Assembly (NCBI GenBank): GCA_016713665.1
Contig: JADJOR010000002.1
Span: 744,001-808,000 of the forward strand
DNA length: 64,000 nucleotides
Direction of reading: 5' to 3'
Origin: Deltaproteobacteria bacterium
GTDB lineage: Bacteria > Myxococcota_A > UBA9160 > UBA4427
Under the pieces are notes generated by a model, which saw only the letters and a list, made by a program, of their open reading frames with translations, did not search any database and was not told the DNA's origin. Shown one piece after another: positions 32,779 to 39,708 of this stretch (the first letter of the stretch is position 1; every line of letters begins with the position of its first letter). The translations under genes were made by a program, and so were the position numbers.

Positions 32779-34320
32779 ATGGACGAAGCGCTGCGGCAAT
32801 GCGACGACCTCGTGATCGGATCCGGCATGGCGGGGCTCAGCGCCGCGGCGCTCCTCGCCCGGGCCGGAAGGAAGGTGATCGTCCTCGAGGCCCACGACGC
32901 CCCCGGCGGCTATGCGCATACCTTCGCGCTCGGGGACTACCGCTTCTGCGCCCAGGTGCATTACATCTTCGGCTGCGCCCCCGGCGGCCAGGTCCACGGC
33001 CTGCTCGAGGAGCTCGATCTCCTCGAGGCGGTCGAGTTCGTCGAGCTCGATCCCGACGGCTTCGACCATGTCGTGATCGGAGACGGTGCGAAAGGCGGCG
33101 CGCGCTACCGGATTCCGAAGGGCTGGGAGAATTTTCGGGGGCGCATGAAGTCCTGGTTTCCCGCGGAGAGCGCGGGACTCGATCGTTATTTCGACACGAT
33201 CGCGGAGATCATGCGCGAGCTCGACGCGCTGCCCGAGAAGCCGTCGTGGCAGGACCTGCTGACGGCGCCCTTCCGCTTCCCGAAGCTCCTGCGCTGGCGT
33301 GGGGCGACGCTCGCGGCGCTCTACGACCGCCTCGGGCTCTCGGCGCGGGTACGGGCGGTGCTGGCGGGTCAATGTGGCGACTACCTGCTGCCGCCCTCCG
33401 AGGTCTCGCTCCTGCTGCATGCGACGCTGGTCGTCTCGTACGGCGAGGGCGCCTACTACCCGCGCCGGCATTATGAAGGGATGGTCGAGGCGATCGTCGG
33501 GAGCATACGCGAGCAGCCGGGCTGCGAGGTGCTGCTCGGGCAGGCGGTCGATCGGATCGAGGTCGAGGGCGATCGCGTCGCCACGGTCCGCACCGCGACG
33601 GGCGCGCGCTTCCGGGCCGAACGCGTCATCTCGAACATGGATCCACAGGCGACGATCGAACGGATCGGTGCGTCCCACTTCCCGAAGTCGTTCGTCGAGG
33701 AGCACGCGCACTACGCCTACTCCCACGCCGGGATCACGCTCTACCTCGGCCTGAAGGGCATCGATCTGCGCGACCACGGCTTCGGCTCGTTCAACGTCTG
33801 GTCCTACCCCCACGACGACATCGACGCGATCTACCGCGCCCAGGACGGGGGCGACCTGTCGGCACCGTGGCTCTTCCTGTCGACCCCGACGCTCCACGCC
33901 GCGTCGCCGGGTCTCGCGCCGCCCGGCGCCCAGATCCTCGAGATCGCGACCCATGCGCCGCATGCCCATTGGCGCGAGCTGCGCGACCGCGATCCCCGGG
34001 CCTACAACCGCGAGAAGAAGAAGCTGCGCGAGCATCTCTACGACGTCCTCGAGGCGCGCTTCGTCCCGGGTCTGCGCGACCACGTCGACGTCTTCGCGAT
34101 CGGGACGCCGGCGACCAACGAGCGCTTCGTGCGCGCGCCCTTCGGCAATTCGTACGGCGCGGCCCTCGTGCCGGGGCAGGTGAACGCCGAGCGGCGGCCG
34201 ATGAAGACGCCGCTCGACAATCTCTGGCTCTGCAACGCGAGCGCCGGCTGGCCCAGCATCGGGGGCACCGTCGGCAGCGGCCGACGCCTCGCCCATCGTC
34301 TGCTCGCCGGGGAGGACTGA
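32779..34320 (+). CDS. FAD-dependent oxidoreductase of the phytoene desaturase/retinol saturase type
   Basis: 513 residues. The N-terminus has the Rossmann motif VIGSGMAGLSAAALLARAGRKVIVLEAHDAPGGYAHTF, typical of CrtI-like flavoproteins. The middle has FCAQVHYIFGCAPGG and GAYYPRRHYEGMVEAIV, and the C-terminus LDNLWLCNASAGWPSIGGTVGSGRRLAHRLL closes the FAD site. The family includes carotenoid desaturases and all-trans-retinol saturases. It therefore suggests desaturation or saturation of an isoprenoid or polyene substrate. It is followed 5 bp later by a second flavoprotein gene, then EthD and VOC genes, forming an operon-like block. No carotenoid synthase is nearby. Confidence 0.87.
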   Translation: MDEALRQCDDLVIGSGMAGLSAAALLARAGRKVIVLEAHDAPGGYAHTFALGDYRFCAQVHYIFGCAPGGQVHGLLEELDLLEAVEFVELDPDGFDHVVIGDGAKGGARYRIPKGWENFRGRMKSWFPAESAGLDRYFDTIAEIMRELDALPEKPSWQDLLTAPFRFPKLLRWRGATLAALYDRLGLSARVRAVLAGQCGDYLLPPSEVSLLLHATLVVSYGEGAYYPRRHYEGMVEAIVGSIREQPGCEVLLGQAVDRIEVEGDRVATVRTATGARFRAERVISNMDPQATIERIGASHFPKSFVEEHAHYAYSHAGITLYLGLKGIDLRDHGFGSFNVWSYPHDDIDAIYRAQDGGDLSAPWLFLSTPTLHAASPGLAPPGAQILEIATHAPHAHWRELRDRDPRAYNREKKKLREHLYDVLEARFVPGLRDHVDVFAIGTPATNERFVRAPFGNSYGAALVPGQVNAERRPMKTPLDNLWLCNASAGWPSIGGTVGSGRRLAHRLLAGED

Positions 34321-34325
34321 GCGCC

Positions 34326-35651
34326 ATGCGGATCGCCGTCGTCGGCGCCGGCATCTCGGGACTGACCTGTGCCCATCGCCTCGCGGCCCGGGGCCACGAG
34401 GTCGTCGTCTACGAGGCCGGAGCGGCCGTCGGGGGGCGCATGCGGACGGTGGTGAAGGAGGGCCTCGCCGTCGACGTCGGCGCGAACCTGCTGCTCGCGA
34501 ACTACGACCGGCTCCATGCCCTGGCCGCAGAGCTCGGGATCGCGGACACGCTCTTCGCGTTCGAGGCGGGATCGGGCGGGATCCTCCGTGACGACGAGCT
34601 GACGAGCTTCACGCCGAAGAGCGCCTTCGACGTCCTGCGCTACCGGGGGGTCTCCTTCGCCTCGCGCATGCAGCTGCTGCGCTACTTCCTGCGCGCGACC
34701 GCCTGGACGGCGAGCCTCGACTTCTTCGACCTGTCGGTCGGAGACGACGCGGACGAAGGACGCGACGCCCATGCCGTCGTCACGGAGCGACTCGGCGGCG
34801 AGGTCGCCGACTATCTCGTCGATCCCTTCGTCCGCACCTTCCATTTCCACGGATCCCACGAGATCTCGATGAAGGCCTTCGACGCGCTGGCTGCCCTCTT
34901 CGTGGGGCGGGACGGATTCGTGCCGACCGGCTTTCGCGGCTTCATGAGCGCGCTGCCCCAGGCCCTCGCCGCGGGGCTCGACGTGCGGCTCGGGAAGGTG
35001 ATCCGGTCGGTCCGGCCGGCGGCGGTTGCCGCGCCAGCGAGCGGGGGCGTCCGCGTCGACGGCGAGGCCTACGACCGCGTCGTGCTGGCGGTGCCGGCGC
35101 CGATCGCGCTCGGGATGCTCGAAGGGGGCGCGGCGCCGATGCGGACGCTGCTCGCGGCGACGCGGTATGCCGCGACGCTCGACGTCGCGTTCCGCGTTCC
35201 GCTCTCGGTGGCGGAGGATTTCGAGGGGATCTGGGTTCCGTTCCGCGAGAGCGTCGTGATCAGCGAGTGTGCCAACGACGCCTGCAAGGGATGCCATGAC
35301 GGAACGGACTGCGTCTTCACGATGGGGCTCCATGCCGAGACGGGATCGCATTGGCTCGATCGGAGCGACGAGGCGATCTTCCACGACGTCGCGCTCGAGT
35401 GGGCCCGACTCTTCCCGCGCTATGCGGGCCATCTGCGCGGGCTGCACGTCGAGCGTTGGCCCCACGCGATTCCGATCTACTCGCCGGACCACGTGGCGGG
35501 CGTGCGCGCCTTCCTCGCTCGGACCGACGGAGCAGGGCAGGGCGCTGGCGGCGTCTACCTCTGCGGCGACTTTCTGAATCATCCCTGGGTCGAGGGGAGC
35601 ATCCGCTCGGGCGAGAAGGTCGCGAGTTGGATCGAGCAGTCGAGCGCGTGA
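34326..35651 (+). CDS. FAD-dependent amine-oxidase/protoporphyrinogen-oxidase-like flavoprotein
   Basis: 441 residues from ATG 34326, 5 bp after the previous gene. The N-terminal FAD motif is VVGAGISGLTCAHRLAARGHEVVVYEAGAAVGGRM. Later segments include TGFRGFMSALPQALA, RVVLAVPAP and a C-terminal GVYLCGDFLNHPWVEGSIRSGEKVAS that completes the FAD site. It fits the NAD(P)-binding Rossmann/amine oxidase superfamily (HemG/PDS-like). A Cys-rich segment (ECANDACKGCHDGTDC) near residue 320 is unusual for the family and could be a small metal or disulfide site. With the neighbouring desaturase it may form a two-flavoprotein desaturation pathway for an isoprenoid or porphyrin-like substrate. Confidence 0.83.
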   Translation: MRIAVVGAGISGLTCAHRLAARGHEVVVYEAGAAVGGRMRTVVKEGLAVDVGANLLLANYDRLHALAAELGIADTLFAFEAGSGGILRDDELTSFTPKSAFDVLRYRGVSFASRMQLLRYFLRATAWTASLDFFDLSVGDDADEGRDAHAVVTERLGGEVADYLVDPFVRTFHFHGSHEISMKAFDALAALFVGRDGFVPTGFRGFMSALPQALAAGLDVRLGKVIRSVRPAAVAAPASGGVRVDGEAYDRVVLAVPAPIALGMLEGGAAPMRTLLAATRYAATLDVAFRVPLSVAEDFEGIWVPFRESVVISECANDACKGCHDGTDCVFTMGLHAETGSHWLDRSDEAIFHDVALEWARLFPRYAGHLRGLHVERWPHAIPIYSPDHVAGVRAFLARTDGAGQGAGGVYLCGDFLNHPWVEGSIRSGEKVASWIEQSSA

Positions 35652-35671
35652 GCCGGAAGGGAGAGCGGACG

Positions 35672-36385
35672 ATGGGCATCAAGGTCTTCGAGTTCGTGAA
35701 GCGAGCGAAGGGCCTCTCGAGCGACGAGTTCCACCGCCGCTGGCGCGACGAGCTCGCCGCGGAGATCGCCGCGAGCGAGGCGGCCCGGCGGCATCTGCGC
35801 CGCTACGAGCTCAATTCGCGACTGCCCCTCGATTATCGCCGGGACCGCCACGCGCTGGAGGTCGCCGACGCGGGCTTCGACGGCGTCGACGTGCGCTGGT
35901 TCGCGAGCGAGGCCGATCGCGTCGCCTTCGAAGGGGACCGCGCGCTCGCCGAGCGCCTCGCGGGCCACCGGGCGCGGCTCCTCGACCCGCATTCGCTCTC
36001 GGTCGTGACCGCGGATCCCGTCGCGATCCTCGACGAGCCCGGGCGGGAGAGCGCGCAGGCGAAGCTCCTCTGCATCCTGCGTCGCCACCCGGCGCTCGAG
36101 GCGGCCCCCTTCCACGCTCATTGGCGCGACCACCACGGCGGTCTCTTCCAGCGCATTCCCGGGCTGCGGGATCCGATCCTCGCCTACGATCAGAATCACG
36201 GCCTCGCGACGGATGCGCCCTTCGACGGCGTGACCGAGCAGTGGTTCGCCGATCTCGCGGCCTTCGCCGAGTCGTTGAAGGACGAGGCCAACGTCACGGA
36301 CGTGGCCCCCGACGTCGCGTACATGCTCGATCCGAAGAGCGTGCATTTCATCATGGCGGGACCGCCGGTGGTGGTCGTCGGTTGA
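35672..36385 (+). CDS. Tandem EthD-domain protein
   Basis: 237 residues from ATG 35672 behind AAGGGAG. Two copies of the EthD dimeric alpha-beta-barrel unit are visible: KVFEFVKRAKGLSSDEFHRRWRDE (about 4-27) and KLLCILRRHPALEAAPFHAHWRDHHGGLFQRIPGLR (about 131-166), each followed by a V-W/QWF segment (VDVRWFASEAD, VTEQWFADLA). EthD proteins are small helpers needed for P450-type ether degradation and other oxidations. Normal members have one domain and dimerise, so this protein may form the dimer in one chain. It lies in the flavoprotein/VOC operon. A single-domain EthD is encoded at 59396. Confidence 0.85.
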   Translation: MGIKVFEFVKRAKGLSSDEFHRRWRDELAAEIAASEAARRHLRRYELNSRLPLDYRRDRHALEVADAGFDGVDVRWFASEADRVAFEGDRALAERLAGHRARLLDPHSLSVVTADPVAILDEPGRESAQAKLLCILRRHPALEAAPFHAHWRDHHGGLFQRIPGLRDPILAYDQNHGLATDAPFDGVTEQWFADLAAFAESLKDEANVTDVAPDVAYMLDPKSVHFIMAGPPVVVVG

Positions 36386-36431
36386 TCCGGCGCGGTAACG
36401 TCGGGCCTCGAACTTCAGGAGATCGTCCGAC

Positions 36432-36902
36432 ATGTCCCATCGCGTCTTCTTCAATCATCTCGGTCAGACCATCACCGACATCGCGCGCTCGCGGCGCTTC
36501 TACGAGGGGCTGCTCGGGTTCAAGTTCTGGTGGGACTTCCAGGCGCCGGACGAGCTCGCGAGCAAGGTCCTGATGGTGCCGTCGCCCTGCAAGCTGACGG
36601 CGACCTATCTCTGGCGGCCGGACATGGTCCTCAACCTGATGCATTTCGGGGAGCCGGCGGCGCGGGAGGCCTATCGTGCCCGCAAGCTCAACGAGCCGGG
36701 TCTCTCCCATCTCGCCCTGTCCTGCGAGAACGTCCCGGCGCTGCTCGCCGAGGTCGAGGCCTACGGTGGCAAGGTCCACGATGAGAGCCGCGGCGCCGAG
36801 AGCGCCTGGGGCCAGGCGATCTACATCCGCGATCCCGACGGCCAGCTGATCGAGATCGTCACGATGGCCTGGCGCGACAAGCTGCCGCCGATCCCGGTCT
36901 AG
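36432..36902 (+). CDS. VOC-family protein (glyoxalase/extradiol dioxygenase superfamily)
   Basis: 156 residues from ATG 36432. The pattern of the vicinal-oxygen-chelate fold is clear: FFNHLGQTITDIARSRRFYEGLLGFKFWWD with the first metal His, HLALSCENVPALLAEVEAYGGKV with the second, and IYIRDPDGQLIEIVT with the final Glu. Such enzymes are lyases, epimerases, isomerases or ring-cleavage dioxygenases. It is the last gene of the block that begins with the desaturase-like flavoprotein, so it may act on the product of those enzymes. A 29-bp gap separates it from the transporter gene. Confidence 0.87.
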   Translation: MSHRVFFNHLGQTITDIARSRRFYEGLLGFKFWWDFQAPDELASKVLMVPSPCKLTATYLWRPDMVLNLMHFGEPAAREAYRARKLNEPGLSHLALSCENVPALLAEVEAYGGKVHDESRGAESAWGQAIYIRDPDGQLIEIVTMAWRDKLPPIPV

Positions 36903-36931
36903 GCCGTCGGGCGACGCCGACCAAGGACAGC

Positions 36932-38308
36932 ATGCCCGCCCCGCATCCCCTCCGCGACCTGCACGCGAAGGTCCACCGCGTCACCCGCCACCGGCGCGAG
37001 CGCGCGAAGGCGCCGCTCCACGCCGTCGCGCACGTCCACCGCGGCATCGGACGGCGCTTCACCCACCTGCGGAAAGCCGGGCTCGGCGCCTTCACCTGCT
37101 TCCTCGCCGTCCTCGGCCCGGGCCTCCTCGCCGGTCTATCCGACGACGATCCGGCGGGCATCACGACCTACTCGGTGCTCGGGACGGACCACGGCTACCG
37201 ACTGCTCTGGGTCATCCCGGCCTCGACGGTGCTGCTGATCCTCTTCCATCTGCTCGCGGTCCGCGTCGGCGCGGCGACGGGGAAGGGGCTCGTCGGGGTG
37301 ATTCGTGAGCGCTGGGGGCGCGGGTTCGGGTATGCGGCGGTGATCGGCCTCCTGTTCGCGAACTTCGGGACGATCTGCGCGGAGTATGCGGGCATTTCGG
37401 CGGCGGGGTCGCTGATCGGCGTGCCGTCCTTCGTCAGCGCACCGATCGCGGGCCTCCTGATCTCGCTGATCGTCGTGCTCGGCTCCTTCCACCGCATCGA
37501 AGGCATCCTGCTCGTCGTGTCGTCGAGCCTCGCCCTCTACATCGTCGACGGCTTCCTCGCCGCGCCCGACTGGGCGCAGGTCGCGCACGGCTCGCTCGTG
37601 CCCAATCTGCCGATCGACGCGCGCGGCTGGATCGCGATCGCGGCGACCCTCGGGACGACGCTCGCGCCCTGGGGACTCGCGTTCATCCAGTCGTACGCGG
37701 TCGACAAGAAGATCTCGGTCGCGGATCTTCGCTGGGAGCGCGTCGACGTCGTGATCGGCTCGGTCCTGACGGGCGTGATCGGGCTCGCGATCGCCGTCGC
37801 CTGCGCTGCGACGCTCCACCGCAAGGGACTCCACATCGAGGACGCCCGCGACGCGGCGATCGCCCTGCGGCCCCTCGCCGGCGCCTTCGCGACGACCCTC
37901 TTCGGGGCCGGGCTGCTCGGGGCCTCGCTGCTCGCCGCCGCGATCGTGCCGATCGCGACGGCCTACTCGATCGCCGAGGGGATCGGTGCGCCGGCCTCCC
38001 TGGATCTGGATTCGAAGCATTTCCAGTTCTTCTATGCGGCGTTCATCGGGCTCACCGTCGCGGCGGTGAGCGTCGTGTCGCTGCCCGGGCTGCCGCTCGT
38101 GCGGTTGATCTACCTGAGCCAGGTCGTGAATGCCGTGCTGCTTCCGCTGCATGCCTTCGCCTTGATCCTGATCGCCCGGAATCGGGCGATCATGGGGGCG
38201 GCGCGGCCGCGGGACTGGATGCTCGGCGCGGCCTGGGCGAGCCTCGCGTTGATCGTCGCCTGCGTGGCGGCGCTCGCCCGGAGCGGAATCGGCGGGGAGG
38301 GAGCTTGA
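36932..38308 (+). CDS. Nramp-family divalent metal transporter with variant metal site
   Basis: 458 residues from ATG 36932 (AAGGA upstream). It has about 11 hydrophobic helices after a basic, His-rich N-terminal tail of about 50 residues. The superfamily signature is in TM1, LGPGLLAGLSDDDPAGITTYS, but the canonical Asp-Pro-Gly-Asn is Asp-Pro-Ala-Gly (D73-G76). In TM6 the usual Met-Pro-His reads Ala245-Pro246-Trp247. Loss of the methionine is known from Nramp-related magnesium transporters, so transport of Mg2+ or another hard ion, not Mn/Fe, is likely (inference). The next gene overlaps by 4 bp. Confidence 0.82.
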   Translation: MPAPHPLRDLHAKVHRVTRHRRERAKAPLHAVAHVHRGIGRRFTHLRKAGLGAFTCFLAVLGPGLLAGLSDDDPAGITTYSVLGTDHGYRLLWVIPASTVLLILFHLLAVRVGAATGKGLVGVIRERWGRGFGYAAVIGLLFANFGTICAEYAGISAAGSLIGVPSFVSAPIAGLLISLIVVLGSFHRIEGILLVVSSSLALYIVDGFLAAPDWAQVAHGSLVPNLPIDARGWIAIAATLGTTLAPWGLAFIQSYAVDKKISVADLRWERVDVVIGSVLTGVIGLAIAVACAATLHRKGLHIEDARDAAIALRPLAGAFATTLFGAGLLGASLLAAAIVPIATAYSIAEGIGAPASLDLDSKHFQFFYAAFIGLTVAAVSVVSLPGLPLVRLIYLSQVVNAVLLPLHAFALILIARNRAIMGAARPRDWMLGAAWASLALIVACVAALARSGIGGEGA

Positions 38309-38763
38309 TCGAGATCTTCGTCGATGGGGACGCCTGCCCGGTCAAGGACGAGGTCTACGCGGTCGCGGCGCGCCTCGACCTCGCGGTCGTCGTCGTCGCG
38401 AATCAGCGGATCAACGTGCCGCGGGATCTCGGGGTCGAGATGGTCGTGGTCGCCGAGGGCCCCGACGCCGCGGACGACTGGATCGCGGAGCAGATCCGGG
38501 AGGGCGACGTCGTCGTGACCGCCGACATCCCGCTCGCCGCGCGCTGCCTCGCCGTCGGCGCCTTCGCCCTCGGCACGAACGGCCGCGAGTTCACGCCCGA
38601 CTCGATCGGCAATGCCCTCGCGACCCGCGACATCAAGGCCGGGGTCCGCGAGTCGGGCCTTTCGACCGGGGGCCCGCCCCCGATCACGGCACGGGATCGC
38701 TCGCGCTTCTCGAACGAGCTCGACCGGATCGCGAACCGGTCGATCCGGTCGATTCGTCGGTAG
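38305..38763 (+). CDS. yaiI: UPF0178 (YaiI/YqxD) family protein
   Basis: 152 residues from TTG 38305, chosen because it overlaps the transporter stop (TTGA), follows GGGAGG, and restores the family start IEIFVDGDACPVKDEVYAVA. The conserved GDACPVK, VANQ, VEMVVVAEGPDAADDWIAE, DVVVTADIPLAARCL and GREFTPDSIGNALA motifs are present. The PIN-like fold and acidic residues suggest a metal-dependent nuclease-like role, but no activity is established. It is co-translated with the Nramp-like transporter. A widespread housekeeping-type family. Confidence 0.9.
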   Translation: MIEIFVDGDACPVKDEVYAVAARLDLAVVVVANQRINVPRDLGVEMVVVAEGPDAADDWIAEQIREGDVVVTADIPLAARCLAVGAFALGTNGREFTPDSIGNALATRDIKAGVRESGLSTGGPPPITARDRSRFSNELDRIANRSIRSIRR

Positions 38764-38799
38764 CAATACGGGCTCGGATGTCGGGCACGCGCCGCGGCG

Positions 38800-39672
38800 T
38801 CAGACGGGCTCCTCGCCGACCTCGAAGCGGAAGCCTCGGCCCGCGCGCTGGACATGGCCCGCGGTCGGCGCCGCGAAATGCGTTCCGATCACGAGCACGG
38901 GCCGATCTGCGACCTTCTCGAGCATCGAGCGCCGGGTCGACGCGCTCGCGATCGGATCGCTGTCGAAGGCGGGCGACCACTCGGGATGGCCGAGCTGACA
39001 CGGGTGGTGGAGGAAGTCGCCGGTGATCAGGGCCTGCTGGCCGCGGGACTCGATCGCGACGCTCACGTGACCCGGGGTATGGCCCGGCGTCGGGACCAGG
39101 CGGATCTCGGGCGAGAGCCGGTGGTTCATGTCGACGAGCTCGGCCAGTCGGGCATCGAAGATCGGCTGCAGCGAGTCGGCCAGGATCGCCCGGGTCTCCG
39201 GATCGCGATCGGCCTTCCAGTGGGCGTATTCCTGGCGGCCGATCAGGTAGCGGGCGTTCGGAAAGGTCGGGACCCAGCGGCCATTCTTCCACATCGTGTT
39301 CCAGCCGACGTGGTCGACGTGGAGATGGGTGCAGACGACGGCGTTCACCGACTCGCGCCGACAACCCGTCGATTCGAGATCCTCGAGGAAGCGCGTCGCG
39401 AGCCCGACGCCGCCGGTGAGCGCGCGGGGCTTGTCGTTGCCGACGCAGGTATCGACGACGAGGGTGAGCCGCGGGGCTTCCACGAGCAGGGCGTGCATCG
39501 AGATCCGAAGATGGCCTTCTTCGGTCACGAAATGGGGCCAGAGCCAGGGCATCTCGCGGAGCGCCGCGGGGCTCGCCTGACCGAGGAAACCACCCTTCGG
39601 ATCGTTCGGGAACACGATCTCCGATTCGACGACACGGGTGACGGTCACGTCCCCGATCTTCCACGAGAGCAT
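38800..39672 (-). CDS. Metallo-beta-lactamase-fold hydrolase
   Basis: 290 residues from ATG 39672 (MLSWKIGDVTVTRVVESE). The metal motif is complete: T-H116-L-H118-V-D120-H121 (THLHVDHVGWN), then PTPGHTPGHVS, ITGDFLHHPCQLGHP and a final IGTHFAAPTAGHV. This group resembles quorum-quenching lactonase- and alkyl/aryl-hydrolase-like MBL proteins. There is no signal peptide, so it is cytoplasmic. It probably hydrolyses an ester or lactone. It lies 36 bp downstream of the histidine kinase on the same strand and may be co-transcribed with it. It differs from the variant MBL protein encoded at 29317. Confidence 0.87.
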   Translation of the reverse strand: MLSWKIGDVTVTRVVESEIVFPNDPKGGFLGQASPAALREMPWLWPHFVTEEGHLRISMHALLVEAPRLTLVVDTCVGNDKPRALTGGVGLATRFLEDLESTGCRRESVNAVVCTHLHVDHVGWNTMWKNGRWVPTFPNARYLIGRQEYAHWKADRDPETRAILADSLQPIFDARLAELVDMNHRLSPEIRLVPTPGHTPGHVSVAIESRGQQALITGDFLHHPCQLGHPEWSPAFDSDPIASASTRRSMLEKVADRPVLVIGTHFAAPTAGHVQRAGRGFRFEVGEEPV

Positions 39673-39708
39673 CTCGATTTCTCTTTTCGAGCGGGCTCGC
39701 CCCCGCGC

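Noticed and set aside
30733..34296. A 1187-codon minus-strand open frame opposite the PEP-CTERM and flavoprotein genes
   Set aside because: Antisense to genes with clear motifs; no recognisable domain of its own.
32779..35651. Carotenoid biosynthesis cluster
   Set aside because: Only desaturase-like flavoproteins are present; no phytoene synthase, cyclase or prenyltransferase is nearby.
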